A DNA stretch of 64,000 nt. Origin: Proteromonas lacertae. Its lineage: Eukaryota; Sar; Bigyra; Opalinata; Proteromonadidae. Under the pieces are notes generated by a model that worked only from the letters and a program-made list of their open reading frames with translations, was not told the DNA's origin and did no database searches. The position numbers and the translations under genes are program-made. The stretch is taken from positions 186,001-250,000 of the forward strand of contig NGBS01001166.1 in assembly GCA_002245135.1 (NCBI GenBank), read 5' to 3'. Below, in pieces: positions 23,304 to 35,905 of the stretch (position 1 is the stretch's first letter; each line of letters begins with the position of its first letter).

Positions 23304-26300
23304 CTATTTCATTTATATCAGTTAATTGATTTGATTCTGGTTTGGATACTGTAGGTGAATATGAAGCTTCAGATTGAGAATAACTTAATGTATTATTATT
23401 ATTATTGTGACTTTTATTATGATTTTTAATGTTAATATTTACAGGTGAAAATGCATTGGATGTATCTAAGATTGGTGTAATGGGAGGTTTATTTGTCATT
23501 AACTTATTATTATTATTGTTTGAATCATTAACTTTTAGTCTTTTCTTTGGATTTCCATCATCATCATCATCATTATCATCACTGAAACTAGTATCTTTTC
23601 TTTTTACCATTTTACTTGAACTACTAGTTTTATCATCATCATCATCTTCAAGTTCTAAAGTCAAACTATTCCTTGTTGGTGATGTAGAAGTAGTAGTTGT
23701 TGTAATATTCTGATTGTTGTTTTTATTCTTATTTGAACTAATTGCAGAGGGAGGTAAAAGTGTTGCATTTACAGTAGTTGTAGTGGATAGTTTGGGTGGG
23801 GGTGTTTGTGGTTTAAATGGAGATGTATGTGCATATTGAGAATGAGGAGAAACTCTTTTCTTTGTTATATCATCATCTTCGTTTATACCATCATCATTTT
23901 TATTATTATCTTTGTCTTTATTATTATTAATATTAGATGTAACTGGTTTTGGAGTATTTTCTTTATTTATTGTAACTTTATTACTAAACATACTCTTTTT
24001 CATCATAATATTATTTAATGTTGGTCTTGCTCCGGAAAGAATAGGTATTTTATTAACTGGTAGTAATGGTTTAGGTAGAGATAGTTTGGATGATTGTTTA
24101 GGAGGCGGTGCAGGTTGTTTCAATGGTTGTATTGGTTTAGATTTCTCTACAGATGATGATGGGTTAGATGATGATGATGATGTTGGTTTAGTAGGTTGAG
24201 AATTTAAAGGAGGCTTTTGTTTAGATGTAATTTGAGAAGTTGAAGTAGATGGTACAGATGGTTTAGTAAGTTTTTGTGGTTGTGGTAGTTGTTGTGATTG
24301 TTTGTTAGGCTTTGATTGGGGTGTAGATGTAATTTTACTCTTTGATAAAAAAATTCCAACTTTATTTCTATTAATTCCAATTGTTGGTTGATTCTTTTTT
24401 ACTGGTAATTTGCCAGGTAAAGAGGGAACTAATGATTGTTGTGATAGTATAGATGATGGAGGTAATAATGGTTTATTATTATTATTCTTTTCTCGTGGCG
24501 GAGGTGGAGGTTGAACTAATGGTTGATTTGCAAATGGACGTAATTCATTACTTGGTTTATTAGATTGTTTCTGAGTATTATTATTATTATTATTAACATT
24601 TAATTTAGAATCAGATCTATTATTATAACTACTTGCATTATTATTAATGCTATCAGTAGTAAGAGATGGTTGTATTAATATTGGTTTATTTGATTTTTCT
24701 TTATTTTTAGGAGGTAAAGGAGGAGGTATGGAATATATCATTATCTTCATCTATTTTACTAGAAGTATCTTCACTATCAACTGTATCTGTATATATTAAT
24801 TGATGTTCTATTGGAGAATCATCTGATTGTAGTTTGGGTGTGTTAGATTTAGAGGAAGAAGCTGAAGATGATGAAATTACAGTTTTATTATTATTATTAA
24901 TAAGAGATTTTGGTTTATTATGAGAAGTAGAAGAAGAAGGAGGAGTTACTTTTGATAGTATTAGTTGTGGTTGAGGTAATAATGGTATTATCTTCTTTTG
25001 GAGTGGAGTTGGTTGATCTAATGATGATATAGTTTGTTTACTGAGAGGTAATTTGATTGGTTTATTTGGAGTAATATTTGTAGATTTTGGCTGTTGTATT
25101 GTTTTAGGTTGTTGTTGTTGTTGTTGTTGCTGCTGCTGCTGTTGTGTTGTTGTTGCTGAATTAGAAGGTAACGATGGAGATGAATGCAAAGGAGGAGGTG
25201 AAGAAGGTAATAACTGTGATGGAGATTGTTTAGCTTTATTATTATGATTATTTTTGATAATAATATCATCATCATTATCTTCTTCTTCTTCTTCATTATC
25301 CATTACAGGTGGAGGTGGTAATGAATCAATATTACTATAATCATTATCATTAAGATCTTCATCATCATCATCATCTGCATAAATTACTTCATGAGTAACT
25401 TCATTATTAGATTTATTAGATGGTTTATTAGGTTGATTAACTTTCTCTTTCTGAGGTTGTTGTTGTTGCTGTTGTTGTTTTTGTGTTTGTTTATTCTTCT
25501 CTAATAGTTTCGGTTGTAGAGGTAATGGTTTTGCTTTCTGTATTAAATTAGTTCGATTGGGAGGTGAATTCTTAAATGGTTTATTACTAATAACATTACC
25601 ACTTTTATTATTGTTATTTCCTATCTTTGATTTATTATTATTATTATTATCTGATTTATTCTTCATTTTTATTCTATTATTCTTCTCTAGTTTCTTTAGT
25701 TTATTTTTATTGGTTACTTTTTTATTATTATTTAATGAATATTCTTCCTCTTCCTCATCAGATGTTGTTTCATCATCATCTTCCTCTTCTTCTTCTTCTT
25801 CTACCGCTTTATATTGTTTTTCTTTTTCTTTTTCTCTTTCTTTCTCTTTATTCTTCTTTTCAATCATCAATCTATACTTTTCTCTTTCCTTTTCCATTTC
25901 TATATCCTTTTCTTTCTCCTTTATTTTTCCTATTCAACTTTATCATTTCATCTTCATCACTACTGTCATTCTTATTGTTTATTATATTATCTATATCACT
26001 CATATATAAAACACTATTACTATTATCATTTTCATCTTCATCTGTACTATCCATCAATGCTAGGAATGATTCCGTATTATCTATTTGTGATAACATTGAT
26101 TCATTAATGGTATAATTACTAGAATAAGGACTATTTTCATTATTAAAACTACCATCTTCATATTCAAAATCATTTTTTAAATGATTGATTGTAGCTTGCA
26201 GTAGCAAGATTCCGATGTGAAAATATGTCATTTCGTATTGGAAATCTGTGTCTATTCTTTCAGAATAATATTTTAGTGGATTATGTCTTTCTATACGTAT

Positions 26301-26743
26301 GTGAAAAATTGATTTTGCTTCAATACAAAAACTAGAAGGTTATACAATAAAGATGTTATACATATTCGGCAATTTTAAGTATCCCAGCAGTTGGACAACA
26401 ACATATCCAGGTTTTGTGTAGAACTTATCTAGGATATTTTTATACTTTTCTTCTTTAAGCGAAATTATTGGCAATATCTATGCATTATAATATCAGCTAT
26501 ACAATAGCTGGCCAAAAGAACTTTTCTTTTCTTTCAAATATTTTGGCGGCATTTGCCCAACAGATGTGTTCCTCATCACATATATCATTGTCTATCTTCC
26601 TAATTTGCTCTTCAAGAATATTCATTTCATTATTATCGATATTAGTACCCTACAGGAAGATTATTTGATTAATGATAATATACATCATTAGTAAGTGTTC
26701 TAACAACTTCATTGAGTGTTACATTCCTTAGTTTCTCGTCCAT
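21921..26743 (-). CDS. Very long low-complexity protein with PWWP-like N-terminus
   Basis: Starts at 26743. Clear exons: 26684-26743, 26503-26649 and 26362-26477 (introns 34, 25 and 30 nt), then a long coding stretch down to 21921. The first ~100 residues include WANAAKIFERKEKFFWPAI then YVVVQLLG, resembling a PWWP fold (W-A-K...WPA.V...V.F.G). The rest is over 1,300 residues rich in Asn, Ser, Pro, Gln, Asp and Lys. The end (LLLSDLTKLKKNDKVYFHKY) looks like a small beta domain. Likely introns are 25930-25963 and 22209-22254. Near 24740 the frame slips by one base with no clear intron. Two copies of an H-x-(V/L)-IY-(A/T)-D ... Pro-run module flank that point. Probably a nuclear chromatin protein, by inference. 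Confidence 0.62.
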
Positions 26744-26798
26744 AATTATTTAAAACTTGATATTTAGCATTTAAATAAAGAAATTAAACTTGAAGTAT

Positions 26799-26805
26799 GG
26801 TTTGA
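26799..26805. promoter_or_regulatory. GGTTTGA element between PWWP-like and kinase genes
   Basis: Matches TCAARCC on the reverse strand, inside the 246-bp divergent gap. Confidence 0.3.
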
Positions 26806-26989
26806 TTTGTGGCCACCCAGGAAAATACTGACAAAAGTGGCTCAAAAGTGACTTTTTTAATCTGAAACTGAATTTAAGAAATATTAATTAATTGTCGTCT
26901 TTTATCATAATTACACTGTTAAGGGAATCAAAATATTTTATATGATCAAATATTTCAGTTTTTAAGAAAACTTATATCACATTCAAATT

Positions 26990-29900
26990 ATGTCAACCAC
27001 AAATCTACGGTTAAAGAATTCTAACTCAGTGCCTACATATCAAACTCCTCTTTCGAGTGTTCCTAGCCGATTAACTCAAGCGGAACACTCATCTTCTTCA
27101 TGCCTTCAAGTTGAACCAGAACATGTTATTAATTTTGATGGTATAAACAAATAATTTTTATATTATTATTTTAGTTCAAAGAGGATACTCTACATTTAAT
27201 ATTGTGACTTTAAGGAATAAAGATTATGAAAATAATTTAGCATTCATCACAAAAACAACAGCAGAACATATAACATCTAAACCAAATTGTGGTATTCTGA
27301 AACCACAAGAATGTATTTCAATCACCATATCTATAATGTCTGAGAGTGTTTTAACATACTTTCAAACAGGATTAGATAATATAAATGACAAATTTCTAAT
27401 TAAATATGTAAAGTGCAACAAATCAGATATTACAGATGAAAATGAAGTAATTTTAGAAAAAGTATTCTTAATTATATTATTTATATAGTTTCGTAAACAT
27501 CAATGGAATAAACCAATAAAGAAAATGATTCTATCAATCAAACTGAATGAAAGAGAGTATATGGAACCTGTTAAATCATTCATTATTCCACCAATATCCA
27601 ATAATTCATCATATCAATCTTCATCACCTTCATTTAATAACAATAGTAATAGAAATAGATCTGTACGTAATAATAACAATAATAATCATACATCAATAGC
27701 GAATAGAAGCAGTATAATTACACCCTCTCCATTACATACATCTTCATCGACAAATACACCAAAAGCTGCAACAAATGACGACATAACTAATTCAACAACA
27801 TCTCCTAAATCTAATATAAATATATCATCTATTATTGTTACACAGAATCAATCAAGTCAATTACAGCAATCACAACAACAACAACAACAAGAATCATTAT
27901 CTCATTCACCATCATCATCTTCATCTTCACCTAATAAATATTCACTATTAACACCAGAGATAACTAACACAACAACAGCAAGTGCTACTACATTAGAATC
28001 AAGATGTTCATTAATACGAAATAATAATAATAATAATAGTAATGTAGATGAATGTAATAGCAGTGTTAAACATACCAATATAAAATCACCACTGAATGCA
28101 ATCACTAGTAATTCTGATTCAATATCATCGCTATTAGATGATTTTGGTAAAGTAGAAGACGATACAGTACCGTGGGTGAAAGGATTGCCAATTGGAAAAG
28201 GTGTAATGGGAACAGTCTACAAAGGAATGCATAAACTAACAGGCGATCTATTAGCAATTAAAGAAATAATACTGAAACAATATGATAATAAAATAATAGA
28301 ACAAATATCAACAGAATTGGCTATATTAAAGAATATTAGACATATAAATATAGTTCATTATTATACTACACAAATTATTAAAGGTAATGATACATCTCCA
28401 GCATATATTAATATAATAATGGAATATGTATCAGGTGGATCTTTAGCAGATATTATTAAGAAATTTGGTAAAATATCAGAAGATAGTGCAAAAACATTTG
28501 TTCATCAGTTACTACAAGGTTTAGAGTATTTACATGAGAATGGAATAACCCATCGAGATATAAAAGGTGGAAATATTTTACTCACAGAAACTGGTATAAT
28601 AAAGATATCTGATTTTGGTACATCCTGTTCTATCTTCCACGATGATCCTTCTAAGAATAATATGCAAATTGGAACTCCACAATGGTGTGCTCCAGAAGCG
28701 TTAAAAGATCAATCGTTATTAGAGCCAAAAGACTGGAAGAAAGCAGATGTTTGGTCAGTTGGTTGTTTTATATTGGAGATTATTACTGCTGAACCTCCTT
28801 GGGGTATGTTTGATAATACTCAGAATGCAATATACAAGATTGTTGAAGCGAATACTCATCCACCAATACCAGAAGATGGTATTAGTGACGATCTTAGAAA
28901 TTTTCTAGAAAAATGCTTTGTAATTGATCCAAAGAAAAGACCTACAGTTCAATCACTGTTAGTGGAGAAATGGTTACATAGTGAAGAAGTTCGAAGAGTT
29001 TTGAATAATATTGATGTATGCATTAAATTATTTATTATATTATAGAGGCCTCAAACAGCAATTCCTCATTGTAACAGTGATTTAGTATCTCCAGTACATG
29101 GTGCAGGAGCTGTAGAAATCCAAGAGAATGATTTATTCGTAATGAAACGAAAGAATAAAGAAAAGAAGAATTATTTAGGGATATTCTCCAGTAAGTATAA
29201 ATCAAAGAAGAAAACAGTATTAACAATGGGAGGAGTAGCGAAACAGGAGAGAGTATTATCTGCATCAGTTGCTGATTGTTATTATCCACCAATTGATAAG
29301 AAATTAAATGAACAACAACAACAACAATCACCACCAACTCCTCCACTGAAGGTTCCAGTAACTCCACATGATTTTGAAGTTCAAGCTATGTTAAAGAAAA
29401 GTACATCCAATACAAGTAGTACAACTGTATTACCAGATATTAATTCAAAACAGAATAAATGTTCTTCATCAACTCATAAAGATGAAGAAAAACAGTCAAA
29501 GTTCAATTATGATAATTCTACAATTAATAAACTAACGAGAGACAATAAAAGACAGCCAATTTCATCAATATATAAAGAGTCAAAGGAATTAGTAGAAACA
29601 TTACGAATATCATCATCCGATGTGATAATAATCAAGCATGAAAGAAACAAATCAACAGATACAAGTGATGAGAAGATAATCACAAATAGAACATCAAAAT
29701 CACAAGAAAATTCAGATCCAATAAAGAACAGTAAAGATCATTCAGTAAGTCCATTAAAGAAATTAAAATCAACCAAATCTGGATTAATGCGTATATATTA
29801 TTTTTATTATTATTATATAAATAGATCCACCAATACCTCCCATTCCAGATATATCAATAGTAAATGTCAATACCAACAACACAGCATTAGGTAGACCAAT

Positions 29901-31671
29901 GACAGCTCCAGGAAAGAGTAAAAACAGTAGCACAATGAATTGTAATAGCAACTGTTGTAGTAATAAAGGTAGTAACTGTGTTAGTTCAAATTCATCCTAT
30001 TATTTACCTGAAAATGATCCAATATTAATATATTTAAATAATTTAAGGACTTTATATTCTGTAGTGTTTGGTTCAGTTCCATGTAAATATTCGGATAAGG
30101 AATTGTTAGAGAAATTTAAATCAAGCAGAAGTTGTTTATTATTGATAGATAATTTAGATTATATTAATCGAATATTTGAACATTGGATTAATATTGTCAA
30201 TAATTATAAAAACAGTAGGGATGAATCAGATTTGTTATCTCTATTAATCCAATCTCCAATACAGAAATATACATTTGCAAATCAAAATAAATATAAATCT
30301 TTAGATTATCATGTTATTAGAAAGGTACATAAATGGATTTATAAAGTGAGATTATACATTTTAGATGCAGGAATTGATAATAGAATAGGTGTAAAAGCAT
30401 GTAATACAATAGCCAATAAAATATGGAAATTATATCAATTATTTAGTGAAAGATATTTAATAATAAATAATCATTTAGTTTCATTATCTAATGATAAAAA
30501 CAATATATCTAGTAAAAAGTATATAGAATATATTTTGAAGAAGTTTAAAGCTGATGAAATCAAAGAAGAAGTGTATAATTCAATATCATATTTGAGGTTA
30601 TTATGTGAAATGAATACTCAATCATATAGTCGATTAAAATCACATCTTGCATCACCTACAGATAAAGATGATAGTTGTGGTATTCCAGATTTACATTCTC
30701 CTGTAAAGAAGAATATATTGAAAGAGAAAATAAATTTAGCAAATATAAAAGAAGAAACAGATAAAGAGGAGAAGTTGAAGAAGAAGAAGAATAAGAAAGA
30801 AGATGATGAAGAAAAGAACAGAAAGAAAAATGAAATAAAAGAGAAAGAAAAAGTGAAAGAGAAAGAAGTGAAGAATGGGAATAAAAAGCAAACATCGAAT
30901 ATAAAACCAACAAAAAAGAAAGAAGCAACTAAAACAGTTGCACCTTTACCAACAAAGTATAATAATAATAATATAACGATAGTAAAGACATTACTAACAG
31001 ATTTAATAGATCAAATAATAAATAAATATCAACAAGATATTACAGATTCATCACCACAACTTTTACTATTTCCAGACTCAAATAAGCAATCATTAAAACT
31101 GAAACCACCACCAACTACTACTTCATCATCATCTTCATCTTCTCAAAATTATTCCACTGAAAAATCTACACTTAAATCATTCACATTTTCAGGTGAATCT
31201 TCTCCTTATTACAGTATGTCTCCAAGTTTGTCAGTGTTTAATGACTCTCCTAATACAATGAATAGACAGTTAATCAATGATAGTTCAATAGTTATAACAC
31301 CGCTTACTGCTACTACTTCATTTTATGAAGATGGATCTGATGAACAAGATTATTATGTTATTGAAAATTATAAACCAGAAGAAACAAATGAATTAGAGTT
31401 GAAAAGAGGTGATATAATTAGAGCAAAAAAGAGTAAAAATGACTGGTGGGAAGCGACAAACCAGAAGAATCAAGTTGGTTGGGTGCCTAAGAATTTTCTT
31501 GAACCATTATCTAGAATAAATAATGATTTATCATTTATTGAGGAAGAAGGAAGTGTAATTTCAAGATCTGCTTCAGTGATGAGTATGGATGGTATTATTA
31601 AGAAGAAAGGTGATAAGAAAAAGGTGGATGATAAGATAAAGATGGATAGAATTAAAGAAGAAGAGAATTGA
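26990..31671 (+). CDS. MSP domain - STE-type protein kinase - SH3 fusion protein
   Basis: Five exons (26990-27140, 27175-27461, 27489-29015, 29046-29790, 29825-31671; introns 34, 27, 30 and 34 nt) give 1,518 aa. Residues about 45-165 resemble a VAP/MSP immunoglobulin-like domain (FNIVTLRNKDYENNLAFITK then PNCGILKPQE). Residues about 374-647 are a kinase closest to STE11/MEKK: GKGVMGTVYKG, LAIKEI, HRDIKGGNILL, DFGTS, GTPQWCAPE and DVWSVGC, all catalytic residues intact. A Ser/Asn/Lys-rich region and a helical domain follow, then an SH3 domain at about 1409-1465 (YKPEETNELELKRGD ... NDWWEA ... GWVPKNFL). The combination suggests a MAP3K tied to membranes and proline-rich partners; partners are unknown. 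Confidence 0.88.
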
Positions 31672-31779
31672 TGAGTGTTTTTAGTTTAATTTACATACTT
31701 AGTTATTAAGAATGTGTTAAATTTCTTTTGATTTTTGTTTGTTATGATTATAATACAATAGATTACCATTATTTAGTCA

Positions 31780-32481
31780 ATGGACAAAATCAACTTTCTT
31801 ATGATAGGAACAAAAAATGTGTCTAAAGAAATTATTACAGATACATTTTCAAAGACACCTATATCCACTGAAACAGTAAACGATGTGAATATAAGCATTT
31901 ACGAGGATGATCAAATAAAACTGAAAGTATTTGATGTTGTTCCATCATGTGTATGTATTTTCATTTAATTTTAGAATTATGATGAAATATATAAGCAGAA
32001 TCCACAAATTCAAGGATTATTCTTTATAACAAAGAAAGATGATGATGAATCAATTAAAACAGGTATAATCATTCCATTAATAATATACAGTAATCGAACA
32101 AAGAAAAAGAATTGATGAATCATCACTTTATTCATCAATACCTTATGTATTTGTCGTTTTAAATGCAGTTGATTCTGAAGAAGGTTGTTTTCAACCAATT
32201 TTTGAACTAGATGGTTATACAAAGCATCCTTGGACAATATTTGTATAAAAATAAGTATTATTAATTAACATAGACTCCAGCTGATGGAGAAGATATATTT
32301 CCATCTGCTTTTATATTTGTAGCTAATAATATAGAAGAAACAGAAGAGTCTCTGTATTTGTTTTGATTTATGATATAATAGAAAAGCTGCATTTGAGAAT
32401 ATGGATTTTTCTGATTTAGGTCTAACAGCTGAAGATGAAGCACAGATTGCAAAAGAGATGGATTCATTATTTCACATGTAA
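31780..32481 (+). CDS. Small G-domain-like protein without P-loop (AAGAB/Irc6-like?)
   Basis: Five exons (31780-31950, 31975-32062, 32091-32242, 32274-32353, 32382-32481; introns 24, 28, 31 and 28 nt) give 196 aa. Alternating strands and helices (NFLMIGTK, GLFFITKK, YVFVVLN, AFIFVANN) resemble a Ras-like fold, but GxxxxGK[ST] is absent. A short acidic helical end (FENMDFSDLGL) follows. This layout recalls the AP-adaptor chaperone AAGAB/Irc6, a degenerate GTPase fold with a helical tail; the identification is tentative. It is 108 bp downstream of the kinase fusion gene on the same strand. Confidence 0.65.
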
Positions 32482-32571
32482 TATTTTTCCTTCATTTTTT
32501 TTGTTTATTATTTGAGTATTTTACTACACAAAAAAACACATACATATACAGAAATAAATTTGCTTATTTAT

Positions 32572-33707
32572 TTATTTAGCTTCTTCCTTAATATCTTTCT
32601 TCTCTTCAATCAATCTATACCTCCAAATCATTCCTTCATCAGTAGTCATTATAATAGAATTAGTACCATCATATGTAACAGTAATAGATGTTGCTTTCCC
32701 TCTAAATTTAGGGAATCTAAGTGGATATTCTGTTAATTTCAAAGTCAAAGCTGTTAATTCATTACTACTTGATATAATGATTATATCTTTGGTTTTATCA
32801 ATACACATTGGGAAAAACTCAATATGACGGTTGTGTACATAAGTATACAGAATTTTAAAATCAGTATAAGATAATACATACACTCCTTTTGTTGCTAGCG
32901 AATTGATAATAATATAATCTTTGTAACAAATAATTTCATTAACAAAAGCTGGACAATTTTCTGGTTTTGGAATTTTCTGGGTTGGATTTGAGATTGTTTT
33001 ATCGGTTGCTTCTTCTGGAACATTCCATAAAAATATATTATCATCATCCATTGATATTAATTGATTACTATTATACCAACTACAACAAGTTATTCCTTTC
33101 ATATTATATCTATATTATATATAATAATAACATATAATATCAATACTCTGCTATTTTAACAAGTTCATTTTCACTCTTTTTCCATACTATACATTTACCA
33201 CTATGTGCTCTAGTGAAGATATAACCTAAATCACTAATATTCTCTTTTATATCAACAATTGCAGAATCAAATATTCTGTTTTGATATACTACTTTAGAAT
33301 AACCTACTGAAAAGACTTTCAACACTCCTGTATTATCACCAACAGCAATACCATAATCTAATGGTATACGATACCAATCAGCTGATGTGAAATACTATAA
33401 AAAAAAGTAATTAATAAATAATATACAACATTAATCTGATCTAAACTATGTTGATACATTAAATCTAAATTATAACCTAAATGATGATTGTCATAACTAT
33501 TAAAAATAAGTAGTTATTGATATACATATTCAGTTGCTTAGTGGCCAGAGTAAATATTATATTCCCACATTCTGGGTCATTAGTAGTTTTTACCAAAGTT
33601 ATGGATGAATTGTGATTTTCACGAATGACAGTATTTAATGCCATATGCTTTTCTTCAATGTCCCTAGAGTTCCTCATGATAAAAATAGAATTAATACAAG
33701 TCATCAT
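32572..33707 (-). CDS. WD40-like beta-propeller protein
   Basis: Exons 33526-33707, 33427-33496, 33147-33394 and 32572-33109 (introns 29, 32 and 37 nt) give 345 aa from the ATG at 33707. The frame is open further, to an ATG at 33803, adding 32 residues. I prefer the shorter form because the longer one overlaps the NFS1 start codon and would place the shared promoter motif (33755-33761) inside coding sequence. Blades are visible as GVLKVFSVGYSKV, GKCIVWKKSEN and DNIFLWNV, and near the C-terminus DEGMIWRYRL. Family not recognised. Confidence 0.72.
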
Positions 33708-33754
33708 CAGAAGATGTCTCCATTCTATTTTATAAAATGCAATTAATGAATTCA

Positions 33755-33761
33755 GGCTTGA
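33755..33761. promoter_or_regulatory. GGCTTGA element upstream of NFS1
   Basis: About 40 bp before the NFS1 ATG and about 50 bp before the preferred start of the divergent WD40 gene, so it sits midway as in the other pairs. Confidence 0.35.
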
Positions 33762-33801
33762 ATCTTCAAACTTATTTCTTTTTTCTTTTTGGATTTTTCT
33801 C

Positions 33802-35261
33802 ATGTCTTTTTTGGTTTGTAGAGATATAAAATATGCAGTTATTCGTAGATTAATAGCGTCGTTCAGAAATTTGAGATCAGGAGTCTCAACTCGTATATAT
33901 TAAATAATCTATTGAATAGTTGCTCCAGAATCTGAGGCAAAGAAGTCTAAATCATTACCAATATATTTAGATTGGCAAGTATGATGAAATATCAACATTA
34001 TAATCTATTTTAGGCAACAGCAATGTTAGATCCTCGAGCATTGGATGCTATGTTACCATACATGACTTATCAATTTGGAAATCCACACTCAAGAACACAT
34101 AAATACGGATGGGACTCTGAGGAAGCCCTAGAAAAAGCAAGATCTCAAATTGCTCATTTAGTTGGTGCTAATCCAAAAGAGATAATATTTACATCAGGAG
34201 CAACAGAATGTAATAATTTGGCTGTAAAAGGGTGTGCTAATTTTTATAAAGAAAAGAAAAATCATGTTATTACAACTCAAATAGTATATTTTCTATTTTA
34301 ATTCTTTTTATTTTAAATTGTTAAATAGGAACATAAGTGCGTATTAGATAGTTGTCGTTATTTAGAACGTCATGGATGTACAGTAACTTATTTGAAGGTA
34401 AATAAAAACGGTTTAATTGATTTAAACGAATTAGAATCATCAATCACTCCAAAGACAGTATTAGTCTCAGTGATGGGAGTCAACAATGAAATTGGTATAA
34501 TGCAACCGTTAAAAGAGATTGGAAAAATCTGTCATAAACATGGAGTATTTTTCCACTCAGATTGTGCACAAATGATTGGTAAGGAACCAGTGAATGTGAA
34601 TGATTTAGGAGTTGATTTAATGTCAATGAGTGGACATAAAATATATGGTCCAAAAGGTATTGGTGCTTTATATGTTAGAAGACAACCTCGAGTTAGACTT
34701 GAGCCAATTATTAATGGTGGAGGACAAGAAAGAGGTCTTAGAAGTGGCACTATGCCAACTCATTTGGCTGTTGGGTTTGGCAAGGCTTGTGAAATTGCTG
34801 AAAAAAGTTTGGAGTTTGATCATCAAAGAATAAAGAAATTATCTGATAAATTAATCAATACTTTACAAAAGAATGTATTTATATTATATTATATTAAATA
34901 GTTGACTCATATTACCATTAATGGTGATAGAAATCATTGTTATCCAGGTTGTATTAATATCTCATTTGCTGGTGTTGAAGGTGAAAGTTTAATATTGAAA
35001 TCTAAGGATGTAGCTGTTTCATCAGGTAGTGCATGTACTAGTGCATCATTAGAACCATCTTATGTACTAAGAGCTATTGGAGTTAGTGATGATTTAGCTC
35101 ATACTTCATTAAGAATTGGTATTGGTAGATTTACTACTGAGAAGGAGATTGATTATGCATGTAAGAAGATTATTGATTCTGTGAATAGTTTGAGAGAGAT
35201 AAGTCCTTTGTGGGATATAATTCAAGAAGGAGGTGATTTATCTAAAATGAAATGGAAATAA
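33802..35261 (+). CDS. NFS1: Mitochondrial cysteine desulfurase
   Basis: Five exons (33802-33892, 33920-33978, 34014-34283, 34329-34874, 34902-35261; introns 27, 35, 45 and 27 nt) give 441 aa. It supplies sulphur from cysteine for iron-sulphur cluster assembly. The N-terminus is Arg-rich with no acids after Asp8 ([17 protein letters not shown]), a matrix presequence. Visible motifs: [39 protein letters not shown], the PLP-lysine loop [11 protein letters not shown] (about residue 244), [12 protein letters not shown] and the catalytic cysteine loop [13 protein letters not shown] (about residue 365). All key residues are present. Confidence 0.97.
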
Positions 35262-35349
35262 GGATTCTATGTTAAAACTAATACAATTATTGCTATTAAA
35301 ATAATTAATATAATACCTTTTATTTGTTTTTAGGAAAGGACAGAAAAAA

Positions 35350-35367
35350 TCAAACCTTTAGGTTTGT
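35350..35367. promoter_or_regulatory. TCAAACC / GGTTTG inverted pair before MPC1
   Basis: TCAAACC (35350-35356) and GGTTTG (35361-35366) form a perfect-arm palindrome around TTTA, about 50 bp before the MPC1 ATG. Same core as the other candidate promoter elements. Confidence 0.35.
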
Positions 35368-35413
35368 AGTTGTTTTGATTTTAAAGAAAACACTTTTTTT
35401 CGGAGTAATAGAG

Positions 35414-35805
35414 ATGTCTGTTCCACAAGGATGGTTGAAATCTTTTATCAGATCACCCACTGGACCTCTAACAATCCATTTTTGGGGACCTATGGCAAAT
35501 TGGGGTTTCGTTCTTAGTGTATGGAATTTTGGAGATTATTTTTAATAGGGCTTAGTTGATCTTAAAAAATCCCCCACATTTATATCTAAGAAAATGACTG
35601 GTGGTATAATCTTCTTCATATTTTCTTATTAGTTTTGTGTATGTATAGTCTTTTATTTATGAGATTTGCATGGATGGTACAACCCAGAAATTTGTTATTA
35701 TTTGCTTGTCATTTTTGCAATGAAGGAGTACAATGTACTTTACTAGGCAAAAGGATAAAATATGATATAGAACAAAAACGAAAAGGATTAAAGGTAGTAG
35801 ATTAA
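35414..35805 (+). CDS. MPC1: Mitochondrial pyruvate carrier subunit 1
   Basis: Three exons (35414-35518, 35549-35603, 35633-35805; introns 30 and 29 nt) give 110 aa, the family size. THFWGP-like [51 protein letters not shown] are clear MPC1 signatures. With an MPC2 partner (not in the window) it carries pyruvate across the inner mitochondrial membrane. Same strand and next to NFS1. Confidence 0.96.
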
Positions 35806-35905
35806 ATATATGAATGTCTGGTTTAATTTTATTATTTCTAATTGTGTTATAATTCTTTATTTTGTATTAAAATACACTAGTAAATAACATAACATTATAT
35901 TATAA

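Noticed and set aside
22995-26115. Leu/Tyr/Ser-rich plus-strand frames
   Set aside because: Antisense of trinucleotide-rich coding sequence of the PWWP-like gene.
35324-35545. Open frame starting upstream of MPC1
   Set aside because: Only the part from the ATG at 35414 matches MPC1; the upstream part is leader sequence, and the end reads into an intron.
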